Source of the DNA: Chionoecetes opilio
Lineage: Eukaryota > Arthropoda > Malacostraca > Decapoda > Majidae
NCBI GenBank assembly: GCA_016584305.1
Contig: JACEEZ010016106.1
Coordinates: 1 to 64,000, forward strand
DNA length: 64,000 nucleotides
Direction: 5' to 3'
Each line of letters begins with the position of its first letter. Position 1 is the first letter of the stretch. The notes below the pieces were generated by a model. The model was not told the DNA's origin, did no database searches, and saw nothing but the letters and a program-made list of their open reading frames with translations. The position numbers and the translations under genes were made by a program. This document shows, one piece after another, positions 36,365 through 49,762 of this stretch.

Positions 36365-37012
36365 AATTTTTGTGTCATAAATTCTCAATAACATTTTCTA
36401 GAGGAATGAAATACACACAACTTGTCTAAAACACGTCTAAGTTAAGCCTGATTTTTTATACTTATCTGCTATAATGTACAATTGACTAGACTATCAATGA
36501 ATATACGTAATGCAATTTGTGTTATAAATTCTCAATAACATTTTCTAGAGGAATGAAATACACACAACTTATCTTATGGTCCTAAGTTAAGCCTCTTATT
36601 TCTTATATCAAACTGCTATAAAGTACAATTGATTTTTAAGGCAAAGCTTCATAAGAAGGTAGAAAAGTTGATGTACGGGACCGTCAATAACACTATAGTC
36701 GCCACTGCACTAATGTCGCCAGGCTCCATATATTACAAATTTTAGCATCACTACAGACTTGTATGTGCCACTAAAGAGGCATACACAGTAGTTTATATTA
36801 TGTATGTGTCTTCAGTGGCACATACTAGTCTGTAGTGATGCTAAAATTTGTAAAGTTCGCCTGGCGACATTAGTGCAGTGGCGACTATAGTGTTATTGAC
36901 GGTAGAGTGTTCCACAGATGATACACAACTTGTCTAACACTTCTAAGTTAAGCCTGACTTTTTATACCAAACTGCTATAAAGTACAATTGATTTTTAAGA
37001 CAAGGTTCAGCT
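36365..37012 (+). repeat. Three ~130-bp direct repeats, the third split off by a foldback
   Basis: Units at about 36365-36480, 36510-36645 and 36905-37012 share ATACACACAACTTGTCTAA, AAGTTAAGCCT and AAGTACAATTGA. A 222-bp foldback separates the third from the second. Confidence 0.75.
36681..36902. mobile_element. AGTCGCCA-family foldback, 222 bp
   Basis: The ends CCGTCAATAACACTATAGTC and its mirror match the family at 33102-33352 and 8057-8719. Inner arms include AATTTTAGCATCACTACAG. Confidence 0.8.
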
Positions 37013-37024
37013 TCATGTGTAGGT

Positions 37025-37085
37025 TTTTGTCACCTCTTTTTATTGTACCCTTGACCAGTCCATTGTGATGTAGGAAAAAAATTAA
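37025..37085 (+). mobile_element. 3' end of the LINE family seen at 47.7 kb
   Basis: CCTTGACCAGTCCATTGTGATGT followed by an A-rich tail matches the 3' end of the LINE at 47651-48530, inverted, and of copies at 50035-50300 and 58005-58125. Confidence 0.55.
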
Positions 37086-37099
37086 AGATAGAAAAGCCA

Positions 37100-37343
37100 A
37101 GACCCGTACCAAGAGTCATGATGAAGGTTGAACGACGAAAGACTGAGGCAGGGTACCATAAAAGGGATATTTTTCGGAACGAAGAGCAGCGACGACGGGC
37201 GAAGGTCGGTACCCGTGTCTCCGTGCCGACCTTTGTCGCTGCTCTTCGTTCCGAAAAATATCCCTTCTATGGTACCCTTCCTCAGTCTTTCGTCGTTCGT
37301 CGTTCGTCGCTCGACCTTCATCATGACACTTGGTACGGGCCTT
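37100..37343. mobile_element. 244-bp foldback MITE upstream of SNX19 exon 1
   Basis: The arms are inverted: ACCCGTACCAAGAGTCATGA at the left, its mirror at the right. The inner parts are near-perfect (GGGATATTTTTCGGAACGAA). It sits immediately upstream of the first coding exon. Confidence 0.85.
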
Positions 37344-37414
37344 GATGTTGAGTGTTCCGCAGATGGGTGCGCGGGGCTATCTGGGCGGCGGGCTCGTGTG
37401 TGGTGTGGTGCCCC

Positions 37415-37566
37415 ATGTGTGTGTGCCTGAGTGGCGGGGGTGCCTGGTGGGCGTGTGCCTGCGCGGTGGGCCTCATCACCGTCACCCTGGGCTCCGGCTA
37501 CACCACCTGGACCGTCTTCAACAACCTCATCCAACATGGGCCTCGCTCCTACCCAATATTTGCACA
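37415..37566 (+). CDS. SNX19: SNX19 exon 1 (N-terminal helix; start uncertain)
   Basis: The frame runs from the in-frame ATG at 37415 to the donor GTACGT at 37567. It encodes a hydrophobic stretch (GGGAWWACACAVGLITVTLG) then YTTWTVFNNLIQHGP, a likely membrane anchor. The frame stays open upstream to 37352, with an in-frame stop at 37349. A possible acceptor (TTCCGCAG, ending at 37362) means this could instead be an internal exon starting at 37363. An ATG at 37363 is in another frame. Confidence 0.6.
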
Positions 37567-40500
37567 GTACGTTCACTCCCTCCCTATACTCAGTTTTTTT
37601 TAATGTATGTTTTTAATAATGGATGTAGGCAGTGTTAAGTATCAGGAACTGCCACGTGTAGGTCTCGCGGCCTCTTTTAGCTTCCTTATTTTCTTATGTT
37701 CTTATCATAGGTGCTTCAGTGTGCTTGAGCGTGTTGTTGACAGAGGCCAGACTTTCCCACTCAGCCCCGAGGGAGGGAAGGTCTCGAGGGCCGGTCAGAC
37801 CAAGAAGGAGTATGGAGGCAATGGTGGTGGTGGTGGTGGTGGCAGCTCAGAAGCAGTCATGCAGGAGATGACAGCCACCGCCACCTCTCTGCACTCCTAC
37901 CTGGTTCTGCCGTGGTACACCCTCGTCTCACCCGACTCTCATTCCTCATATCAGGTCTGTAACATGTACTTATTTCAAACTGGAAAAGTGTAGATTTAAA
38001 AAAGAGTTACCCAGTTACTCCTGATCCCCACTATTAGGCTACCCCTCCTCTCTTACCCCCATATCAATGCTCCCATTAATCATTCCTTACCAGGTTAGAA
38101 CACGAAGTAACGGATTCAAGCTGGAAATACAGGGAGGTCCCGAAGATACGAGCAGTTAGGTCTTACTGGCATACTCGTAAAGTGAAATCTCGTATAACGA
38201 AACACAAAAGGTGGGCACCCGCTAATTTTTTGTTAGTCCGCTAATCGCTAATCCGCTAACTTTGTTGGCCATTTCGCTAATCGCTAATCCGCTAATTTTC
38301 CAGGTTCGCCGGTCCGCTAACGCTAATCCGCTAACGCTGACGCTAAAAAAAAAATTGGCCTGCTAATCAAGTCCGCAACAGTCCGCTAACCCTTTTTTTT
38401 AGTTAAATCCGCAAAAACATAATTTCCAATGAATGCAATGATGCTACCTTATATACAAAGTTTAAGTTTTATTTCAGAATCAATACACATAAAAAAATCA
38501 GGCATTTACTAGTACTACACATTTTCCTCCTCCTCCTCCTCCATCTGGGACAGCCACTTCTTCCCCTTCAACAGGTGCAGGTTCCCCTTGACGAAGACCA
38601 GCTTCTCGAAGTTGTCTGCCGTTGTCTGAGTATCTGCCACGCTTAGAGCCGGCACTCAGGGCAGCCACCAAATTGGGATACTCCCCACGGTGCTGCCTTT
38701 CGTAGTGGCTCTTCATGTTGTAGTTTGAGGTTGCCGAGTAGTGATCTCCTTGTTGCAGATCATGCACTTCACCTTCCCATTCGTTTTGCCTGGGCCAAAG
38801 TAACTTTTGGTGTGCTGGAAGATCAGCGGCAGGCTGTCCATGGGCACGTTGTCCTGGGCAGGCTGGCTGTCCCCCTGGCTGGAGGTGCCAGGCCTTGGGA
38901 CCACCTCTTCCTCACTCAGGCTCATGGCGGCGGCACTACCAGGCCGGCTTGACGCAGGAGACGGCGTCAAAAATCTGTCCATTTTCAATGACTCTATCTA
39001 CTAACTACTAAGTACTATCTAGTATCTGTCAAAGTAGAAAAAATGAAAGTTAGCATGAAAGTTAGCGGTTAGCGGACTTACAATTTGGGCACTCCGCTAA
39101 TCGCTAATCCGCTAATTTTTCAATTCGCTAATCCGTTCATTTTTCCTTAGTCCGCTAATTAGCGGATTAGCGATTAGCGGACTTTATTAGCGTAATGCCC
39201 ACCTTTGCGAAACATATAACTAATGGTAAAATATAGGTTTAGTTCCAGGACCATCAATTAAAAAAAAAAAAAAAAGACGACATGTTTTTCAAGCTAAAAT
39301 AAACTATAGCAAACACAACAAACACACAGCGTCTATATTACCCACACTGTACTACCTATTCTGTAGAAAAAGCATTCTGAAAGAGAAAATAGCACACAAA
39401 ATAACATAACTGCACATTAATCTATAATAATATGATCGAAAGTGTGTGTGTGTCCGCTATAGGTTCCGCCCCCAGTGGCGCAATTCCATCATATGGCACA
39501 GTTTTGGAACCAGGTCGACCAGGGGAAGATTTTAAGGCCACTTTGGGGAAGATCCGAGCACTTTAATTTTTTTTTATTTTTTTTTTAGTATTAACGAGAA
39601 TTGTGAGAAAAAAAAGTGGGTTGCGAGAATTGAGGAAACCTTGATGTAGGGTGATGGGTAATGGGTGAGTGAATGGGTGGGGTAATGGGTGAGTGAATGG
39701 GTGGGGGGTGATGGGTGATGGGTGAGGGAATAGGTGGGGGGTGATGGGTAATGGGTGAGTGAATGGGTGTGTGGTGATGGGTAATGGGTGAGTGAATGGG
39801 TGGGGGGTGATGGGTGAGTGAATGGGTTGGGGGTGATGTGAATGGGTTGGCGTTAATACATACATTTCTACATACATGATTTCAGGAAAGTTAGAAGGGG
39901 CTATCTGGAGAGTCTGTATTTGGTGGGCCGAAGGCCCACCAATAGCCCTCCGCAGGAGCTAGCTAAAAAGTCCGCCCGGAGGGCGGCTTTTCGGCTAGTT
40001 AAACATAAAACATGCATAACACTCACAAGCGGTAATGTTGTGTGGGGAAACAGGAAGCTGGCACGTAGCCAGCTGAGAGTCCCTGTTTTCTCTCCGAGGC
40101 TCGAGAGAAAACAGGGGTGACTGCGTTTGCAGGATGACTGGGTTAGAGTTCTTCTTCCTCCCCTTGATCACTTGCAAAGCCCCCTTCACACATTAAATAA
40201 TCGAACCACGAAAGTGCCAACAATGCAGTGCGCAGCGCCGTCATGGTCCTGATTATGGGTCCATCGTGACCGCTCGTGACGCTCGTGACGCGCTCGGCCG
40301 AGGCCACAAAAAGTTTGTGTGTGCATTAAAAAATCGGAAAGCTCCCCGATTTTCGTACCCAACACAGCGGTATCGTAAGTCTATCGTGACGCTATTGTTA
40401 TCTATGTAGCAGCTTCGTGACACTATCATGATCGTCGTATGTTTATCGTGACGATAAGAAATCGTTACGCGCTCCTTCATCCCTGCCTTCCCCGCCTTTT

Positions 40501-43500
40501 TTGCACCCCCTTCCGCCTTCCCCCCCCTTTCTCATTCACCTCCACCCACCCCCGACTCCACTCCCCCTACTCCCACCACCACATGGTGACACTCCCCCCG
40601 TGACTCCCTACCCACTACTCCCATCAGCACGTGGTAACACCCCCACCAACACCACGCCTCCCCCCCCCCCCGTTTCCCCACCAACACCAATTTCTTTATT
40701 ACAACCCCCCTCCCCCGTTTCCCCTCATTCCCCATCACCAACACAACACTGTTTCTCCCACCTTCATCTCTATAGTCTCCCTTCCTTCTCCATCACCATG
40801 GCAACCGCTACCCACGTGTGGGGCTAGCTCTTGACGCTATCGTGGTACGTTCATGGCACTGTCGTGGTTATCGTAGCTCTATCGTGAGACAAAATTACTG
40901 TTTATTTTCCATTCGTGACATAGTCTTACAGCTGTCATGACTCCATCATGACCATCTTACGACCGTCATGACACATACGTACAGGCAGCGTGACATTGTT
41001 GTGAGGCTATCGTGGTCTGCGTTTTTCGTGGTTAAATTTCACGATAGCGTCAATAATCAAATTGGTGGCGCTATTGTGGTTCGATTATGGAATGTGTGAA
41101 GGGATGGGGAAGAGGAATGATCCTTGATGCTGCCGCGTGATACAATAGACTCGAGAGGGTAGGGTAGGTAAGGGACAAGAAAGGGGTGTGCAGACCTCTT
41201 CCACTGCCCACAAACTCGTCTCTGCGCATCTGAATCATTGTACATCGTGGATGTGAACTTTTGTAGGCCACATTTTCGTACCGAGCCACCAGAATTATCA
41301 TATTTTCAGATTGATTATCGTACAACCTTAGGTAAAATCATATAGTCAGTAAATGACTTTATAATTTTAGTAAATAACTTGTAATTTACTTTAGTAAATA
41401 ACTTGGTAATTTTACTCACCCCAGTTTGAATGTTGTAGCATTGGATTTTTTATTTCGTATATTGAAAATAGACCCTAATTTACACATCTCGTATCATCGG
41501 ATTCTCGTATATCGAATGCTCGTATAACGGGACCTCCCTGTATGTAGATTTAAAAACGAAATAGGGAAAAGCTGGTTCACAAATAGGGTGGTAAATGATG
41601 GGAATGGACTCGGTCGTCAGGTTGTTAGTGTGAAGTCAATAGGGAGCTTTAAAAGGAGGCTGGATAACTTCATGGATGGGGATGAAAGGTGGATGTAGGT
41701 AGTGTTAAGTAACAGGAACTACCTCTTGTAGGTCTCACGGCCTCTTGTAGCTTCCTTATGTTCTTATGTATTTGGCCCGGTGGCTTGTGTCCTCTTCTCA
41801 GGTGCAGCGCCTCAAATCAATTACTAGCTTAACCCCTTGAGACCCACAACGTAATTTCCATTGAAATTTGGGTACCATTAGACAATTTTTAGTGACTAAG
41901 CAATATTTTATAGATATGATCTGTTTAGTATCCTTGTCGAGTAACTAATTTCGTATATTAAATTACTTTTCTTAATTTTATGGCTAACAACATACAATTT
42001 TATATAGCAAAGGAAAGATCTGGGCGTGAAGAGGTTAATGATGTGGGTTCACGGTGATGTCTTTCTTTGTGCAGATCAAGGATGTGTTGGAGGAGATGCT
42101 GGGCGACATGTGCTGCCGCGTGCAGGAGTCCAGCGACGTGGCACACATGGCGGCGAGCATCCTGCAGATCTACCTTCAGCACTATCGCCAGTACCAACGA
42201 GCTCTAAAAAAGGTAATATAAGGTAAAATAAGTACAGTAGAACCTCTCATATTCGGACTAATTGGGCCAAGGAGTGGTCCGAGTAATGCAAGGATCCGAA
42301 TAATGGGGGGATATGGTAAAAAAAAAAAAAAAAATTAAAAAATTAAAAAAACATTCTAGGTGTATATATATATAGCTAGGAAATTTCGACCCCTATAAAA
42401 AAAAAAAAAAAAAAAAAACATTCTAGGTGTATGTATATATAGCTAGGAAATTTCGACCCCTATAAAAAAAGAAAGAAAAAGAAAAGAAAAGAAGGAGGAG
42501 GTCCGAATAATGAGGGTCTGGATACGAGAGGTTTTACTGTAATAATAAAAGGTAGTAAAATCATAAGTAGTAATAAAAGGTAATAAAAGGCTAAAAGGTA
42601 TAAACGTAGATCACTTTTCCATGTAGACAGACGCCATTTCTGTCAACTTCATTTCATCTTCATTATAAAAAACTGCATCACATAGTTTTGTTTATGAGAT
42701 GTGTTACTTTCTCCTTGAAGTAGAAATTTACGTATATCCTTCATTAACCCATTGAGACCCAGAGCGTAATTTCCATTGTAATTTGGCTACCGTTAGAAGT
42801 TATTTTTGTGAATATAAGCAATATTTTATAGATGACCTGTTTAATACCCTTGTCCTCTAGCTAATTTGACATATTAAGTTACTTTTTCATAATTTTATGG
42901 CTAACAACAGACAATTTCATATAGCAAAGGAAATATCTGGGCGTGAAGAGGTTACGTTTGCACCTCACTCTCTTGGATGTCATGTGTAGCTATGCTGTAC
43001 TGGCATCCACAGTGTGTCATGTAGGCTGTTAAAACAGGTGAATGTGTTGAAATGACCTGGTAAGATGTAAGGTGACACTATTAACCCCTTGAAGCCCAGA
43101 TCCTTCCTTTGCTATAAAAAATTGTCTGTTGCCAAGCCATAAAATAAAGAAAAGTAACTGAATATACCAAATTAGCAGTGGTGGGCGCCGTTAATCAAAA
43201 AGTTAACTTCGTTAACCGTTAATCCGTTATCCAAAAAATTAACTTCGATAACCGTTAATCAGTTAATTCTTTAAAAATGTAACGGAAGTTATCGATAAAC
43301 CGTTAACGTTAATTTTTATTACAGAAAAAAACAAAACATCAGTTTTTGCTCTAAAACCACCTAAAAACACCTTTGAAAAGTGCCAAAACTATAAAATCAG
43401 TCTTTATGGGTTTTTTTAAGGGCTTTAGAACCCAAAAACTATAGTTTTTTTTTTGCTTTAGAGTTAAAAAAGGCGGATTTTATAGTTTTAACTTTAAAAA

Positions 43501-46500
43501 AAAAACTTAAAAAGGCTGATTTCATAGTTTTGGCCCTGTTTTAGGTTTTTAAAGGCTTTTACACCCAGAAAAGGGTGAAACAAAACTTAAATGAAACACA
43601 ATATTAGTTTATTTACACAATATTTTTGGGTTAGCGGACTTGAGTTAACGGAAGTTAAATGTAACGGAAGTTAATTAGTCCGACAATGATTTCCAAAGTT
43701 AACTTAAAAGTTAAATCGTTAACGAAAATGTTAACTTTGTTAAATAATGATTAACGGATTAACGGTTTGGTGCCCACCTTTGCAAATTAGTTAGTGGACA
43801 AGTATACTAAACAGGTCATATCTATAAAACATTCCTTATAGTCACAAAAAATTTTTCTTATGGTAGCCAAATTACAATTGAAATTACGTTCTGGGCCTCA
43901 AGGGGTTAAGGTTCCTCTATAAAGCTTCACCTCCAAACAAGAAGCAGCTTTATGCCCAAGTCAAAGCATTATTTACCCCTCACTTCAATGTCAGAGTTTG
44001 GCATGCCTTGAATATAGGACAACAATTTACATGAGTCTGTGTAAGAATGATATTTTAGAGCTCACCCATGGCATGATGAGATGCTTTGACATGTACTCGG
44101 CTGTCAGGGGATTAGCATGTCCTCTTATTTCATGTATATGAATTGAGTTATCTGCCAAACATTGATCTATTCTAGACTGAGATTAACTTACATGCAATGC
44201 AGCCTCATATGCCAGTATATTTGAGGCGCTTATTTCAGAAAGTCGATAAGCGCCATCAATAAAAACCTAAGAAAAGGGCTTCAAAATGTTTCAATGTTAA
44301 AAATGTCATATCTTTTGAACATTGAAACAGTTGAAGCCATTTTCTTAGTTTTTTATTGCTGGTGCTTACCGACTTTCTGAAATAACCGCCTCATATGTAG
44401 TATTATGTATATATCTATAAGATGGACACTTGAAATGTATGTATGCCTAAAAGTAATATGAATTAACAGAACTCCTTAACAACAGGTATCTAAGAAGCAC
44501 AAAGACTTTGAAGTGTTCAGCAGAGGTGGGCTGGAGGAGCTTCAGGCCAAGTACAAGCCCTTACACCCGGCCCTCAAAAGCCAAGAGTCCCTCAAACACT
44601 ACTACCGCAAGTTGTCCCAAGCTCTTCTGCTGCACTACCTGCCTGTTGAGGTGACGCGCTGTGACCTCATTCTGATCTCACTGAGAGACCTCTTTGCTCA
44701 AAATGTGTTGCAGGCGTTCGTGGACCTCCTGTGTGACACCCTTTGGCTTAACACGGCGCTGACGGAAATACTCTCGGGAGGCGTGGAGGACGTACAAAAC
44801 AGAAACGCCCAGAGGAAGAGAAGCTCACCGAAAGAGGAAAACATGGAAACACTGTCTTTAGAGGGATTGAAAAGTGCATTACAAGTGATTAGTGATGAGA
44901 GGATGTTGCATACCAGTCTCCCTGCCATTGAAGAGGAGACACTCTCAGAATTACAGCAGCTATTCCCCGTGGAAGGCCTACATGCTCAACGCTCACACCT
45001 CACTCAAGCTTCTGATTCCCCCGGTAATAAAGAAGACGACAAAAAGTTTGAGAATGCGGAAGAACTTGTGGAGTATGTTCGAAGCTCAAGTCTGGAGAAG
45101 AAAGAAAGCAGTGAGGATGAGGATTATAAGAGTGTGTCCTCTGCCTTGGGTACACTGATCTCTACTACTGCTGGTCCATTGTTACCCGACTCCTCCTCGC
45201 CTCCCTACGCACCTCTCGTCAGCAAGATGTGGGAGAGCCCTGTGGAGGATAAGTGCTTTGTTGACATACCTCCCGTGAAGAGAAAGAAAAATCTCTTCTC
45301 ACGTAATGTTGTGGAGGGGATGAAGGAGGAAGAGTACAAGCTCCTTTGCCGTCCCACAACCGATGAGAAGACGGCGAGGGAAGCGTCTAGTCCAGCGTCA
45401 ATTGCTGATAACTCCTTAGTGCCAAAGCTGGATGAGATAAGTCAAAATAGTAGTATTGAGATTAAGATTGAAGACAGTGATCCTATTAGTAAGGAACCTA
45501 ATGAAAAAACTCTGGTACCAAATCTGAGAGACATTCCACGGAGTAAAAGCTGTGGAAATCTTGTGAATGGGGAAGAGGGTGAAACTTTAGGTGTTGAGAC
45601 TAAAATATTGCATTCCTCACTAGGGAAACTGGACCAAGTAGAGGCTAAGGAAACTAAAGATACGGAGAGTAGTGATTCATTCGACGTGGATAACGACGAC
45701 ATTACTAACAGGAAAGAAAAAGGTTATTTAGTTAAGATGCTTTCCTTTGATAAGAATGACGGGACGGATGAGACGTCTCTGCAAAATGAGAAGTTAGAAG
45801 AGTGTGAATTAGAAAAGCCTAGTCCAGGGGAGTGTTTGAGAGTGTTGCCAGGGCGGGGCCGTGTGTCACCATCCTCCGCCAGCCCTGAACACAACCACTC
45901 ACCCACCACCGCCTCCACCGTCACACCCACCAAGGACACCGAGCCGCCAGGGACGCTAGAGATACCCGACTCTCCGCCTTTGGGTAACGCTGGGTTTGGA
46001 TGGGAGAACCCGGATCTTTCACCGATATATGAAGAAAGTGATGATTTAGCGGCATCCATAGCTAAGCTCAGGTATGATGTGCAGGCATTAACCCCTTGAG
46101 GCCCACAACGTGATTGCCATTGTAATTTGGCTATCATTAGACGATTTCAATTAATATAAGCAATATTTTATAGCTATGACCTGTTTCGTATCCTTTTCCA
46201 CTAGGTAATTTGGTATATTTAGTTATTTTTTGTAATTTTATGGCTAACAACAGACGATTTTATATAGCAATGGAAAGATCTGGGCGTGAAGGGGTTAACA
46301 CTGCAGGCATTTTCTATTCATTCTTTATATCGTCTCATCATGTCATCCCGTAATTTGCATCTTGAGCAGCGACAACCAGTGATACCATTCTGGTCTTGTT
46401 ATTTAAGATCTCCAAGCTTTACTTATATAAACTAATTATGGCACTACACTACGCGCCAAAATATTGTTCGTCACATCATAACAGAGCGCTCCCATAAGGG

Positions 46501-49500
46501 AATTCTGAAAATGTATTCTATGGCAGCCTAGTGACTTTTCAAGAGAGATATCTTACATATGGCAGCTTGTTTAAGGCACTGACAGTCCATCAAGACCATT
46601 GAGGAATGTTCAGATGCCACTTGTCAGTTATAGACGAACCATTTTAAAAAGCCACACCTTGAACCAAAGTTCACGAAACGTTCTCACCCACCTCATCACA
46701 CATTTCCTCGTAACACCCACAATCCTTGATATTTCTTACACTGGCCTCTCTGCCTTGTGTAGAGTTGCAATAACATTAATTTGCTCATTTTTTAGGTGTT
46801 TCTTGCCACCCATTATGAAGATAGTGAGAGTTATACCAGCGCACATCTGTTCAAATTATTTGCGGGAAGTGAGGCAATCCTTTTTAAAATGGTTCGTATA
46901 TAACTGACAAGTGGCATCTGAACATTCCTCAATGGTCTTGATGGACTAGCCCGTACCTTAAACAAGCTGCCATATGTAGGATATCTCTCTCGAAAAGTCA
47001 CTAGGCTGCCATACAGTACATTTTCAGAATTCCCTTATGGGAGTGCTCTGTTATGATGTGGCGAACAATATTGTGGCGCATAGTGTCCAGTCTGTAACAA
47101 TATTGTGGCGCATAGTGTCCAGTCTGTAACAATATTGTGGCGCATAGTGTCCAGTCTGTAACAATATTGTGGCGCATAGTGTCCAGTCTGTAACAAACAT
47201 AACCCATGCATGAATTCTCAATGCCAGAAGTGTGTCAATTGAGTTAACATTTAATCAGTCATTCAGTCTATGCATATGATACTAAAGGCATCGTCCATAA
47301 CAGGAACCTAACTACCACGTGTAGGTCTCGCGGTCTTTTGTAGCTTCCTTATTTTCTTATGTTTTTATAACTTCAGATCCCTCCTAACTGAAAGGGAGAG
47401 TCAGCACAGCCTTGGGAGTCTGAGTTCTTACGGCTCCAGCGATAGTGAGCCCAAGTCTGCCCAGTCTGACCCGGGCCGCTACAGCCTGGAGAAGGGCCGC
47501 TTCACCTTCACCCACAAAGACAGCTCGGGATCCCTAGGTACAGGAACTAACACGTGTAGGTTTCCCACCCTCTTGTAGCTTCCTTATGTTCTTATGTTTT
47601 CTTATGTTCATATGTCTGTCATATTGAAGTGTTTGCAGAATGATGCATGGCTCTTTTTTTTACATCACAAAGGACTGGCCAAGGGCACAACAAAAATGGG
47701 TAACACCAAGCCCGCTTAGTTGCCAGTCCCTATAAAGAAGACAGGAAGATAATAAAATAAAAAAGAGGGGTGAGCCAATTTAGTTCGGGAGGTGTCTTGT
47801 TACTCCTCTTTTGAAAAGATTTAAGTCATAGGAAAGTGGAAAAATAGAAACAGGAAGAGAGTTCCAGAGTTTACCAGTGAAAGGGATGAAAGAGTAAAGA
47901 TACTGATTAACTCTTGCATTAGGAAGATGGACAGAATAGGGATGAGAATGAGTAGAAAGTCTTGCTCAGCGAGGCTGAGGAAGGGGGGGAGGCATGCAGT
48001 TGGCAAGTTCAGAAGAGCAGTGAGCATGAAAATAACGGTAGAAGAGAGCAAGAGAAGCAACATTGCGGCGGTGATTTAAAGATTGAAGACAGTCAGTCAG
48101 AGGAGAGGAGTTGATGAGATGAAAAGCTTTTGACTCAACCCTGTTTAGGAGAGCTGTATGAGTGGATCCTCCCCAAACATGTGAGATATACTCCATACAT
48201 TGGTGGATAAGGCCCCTGTACAGAGCAAGCAATTGGGAGGGAGAAAAAAAAAGGACGCAGATGCCACAGGACACCTAACTTCTTAGAAGCTGTTTTAGCA
48301 AGAGATGAGATGTGAGATTTCCAGTTCAGATTTTTAATAAAGGATAGTCCTAGAATGTTCATTGTAGAAGAAGGAGACAGTTGAGTGTCATTGAAGAAGA
48401 GGGGATAGTTATCTGGTAGGTTTTGTCGAGTAGATAGGTGAAGAAATTGGGTTTTTGAGGCATTGAACAAAACAAGGTTTGCTTTGCCCCAATCAGAAAT
48501 TATAGAAAGATCAGAAGTTAGGCACCCGCTAGGTCTGCTTATTGATCACTCTTATCCTTGTCAGCAACATTTTCCTTGGAAGACTTTTAAGACCCTCAGC
48601 TCAGGAAAGGCCTAGTAATCAGGGTAGAACAAGAACTAATGGATTCAAACTGATAAGCATAGATTTGAAAAGGAAATATGGAAAAACTGGTTCACAAATA
48701 GGGTGGTAAATGATTGGAATGGACTCAGTCGTCAGGTAGTTAGTGCGGAGTCATTAGGGAGCTTTAAAAGGAGGCTAGATACATTCATGGATGGGGATGA
48801 AAGGTGGATGTAGGTAGTGTTAAGTAACAGTAGCTACCACGTGTAGGTCTCACGGCCTCTTGTAGCTTCCTTATGTTCTTATGAAATTTGTCCCCTGAAC
48901 CTCCTGCTTATAATATTAGACTCACTCATAAAATGCTTGTCTGCTGCAACCCTTCCTTCTGTATTGTATTTGAATAGCTTTAACCTTGTGCTTATGTATC
49001 CCTCATAGTGAGACTTATCTTTATTCTGAACCTTTGAATACATTGCAGAGGCACCAATAGTAGTATTAATAGGCTTATTATACAGGGAGGTCCCGAAGAT
49101 ACGAGCAGTTAGGTTCCACCTGGCATACTCGTAAAGCGAAATCTGGTGTAACGAAACACATAACTAATGGTAAAATATAGGTTTGGTTCCAGGACCATCA
49201 ATTAAAAAAAAGAGAGAGAAAAAAAAGACGTGTTTTTCAAGCTAAAATAAACTATAGCAAACACAAAAACACACAGCGTCTATATTACCCACACTGTACT
49301 ACCTATTCTGTAGAAAAAACATTCTGAAAGAGAAAATAGCACACAAAATAACATAACTGCACATTAATTAAACATAAAACATGCATAACAAGCAAAAAAG
49401 ACGTTGTACTGTAGGGGTACAAAAGTAGCGTGATACAAAAGAGGGTAGTGTAGCGGTCCTAAGATTGGGGCAGCACACCTGGCTAATTACCCCTAAGGAT

Positions 49501-49722
49501 CAGGCCGTGCCATATGCTTAATTACCCTTCAGGTCATTGACTGCGGTCCCAAGGTTGGAGCCGCATACCTGGCTAATTACCCCTAAGGATCAGGCCGCGC
49601 CATATGCTTAATTACCCTTCAGGTTACTGACTGCGGTCCCAAGGTTGGAGCCGCACACCTGGCTAATTACAGGAGAACCTCATTTAACCGGCATTTAAAA
49701 CAACGGCACTAATCGACCCAGG

Positions 49723-49762
<40 letters not shown>

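Larger units (their letters stand above)
38130..41540. mobile_element. pogo/Tc1-like TIR element, copy 1, with nested insertions
   Basis: The left end CAGGGAGGTCCCGAAGATAC and right end CGGGACCTCCCTG are inverted and flanked by TA on both sides (38128-38129, 41541-41542). Copy 2 is at 49083-50669. Inside copy 1 are a hAT element, a Helitron and further sequence, so the original was much shorter. No transposase is visible. Confidence 0.75.

Noticed and set aside
36188..36394. Full 68-residue - strand frame as a small gene
   Set aside because: Its C-terminal part (EEEEEEPKNLRT) comes from a LINE tail; only the central hydrophobic part was kept as a candidate exon.
37118..37576. 100- to 164-residue frames overlapping SNX19 exon 1
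   Set aside because: They arise from the foldback at 37100-37343 or from the wrong frame of exon 1; phase matching to exon 2 selects a different frame.
40501..40834. 108-residue Pro/His/Ser-rich frame
   Set aside because: Low-complexity CCC/ACC-rich sequence with no domain and no repeat of codon structure.
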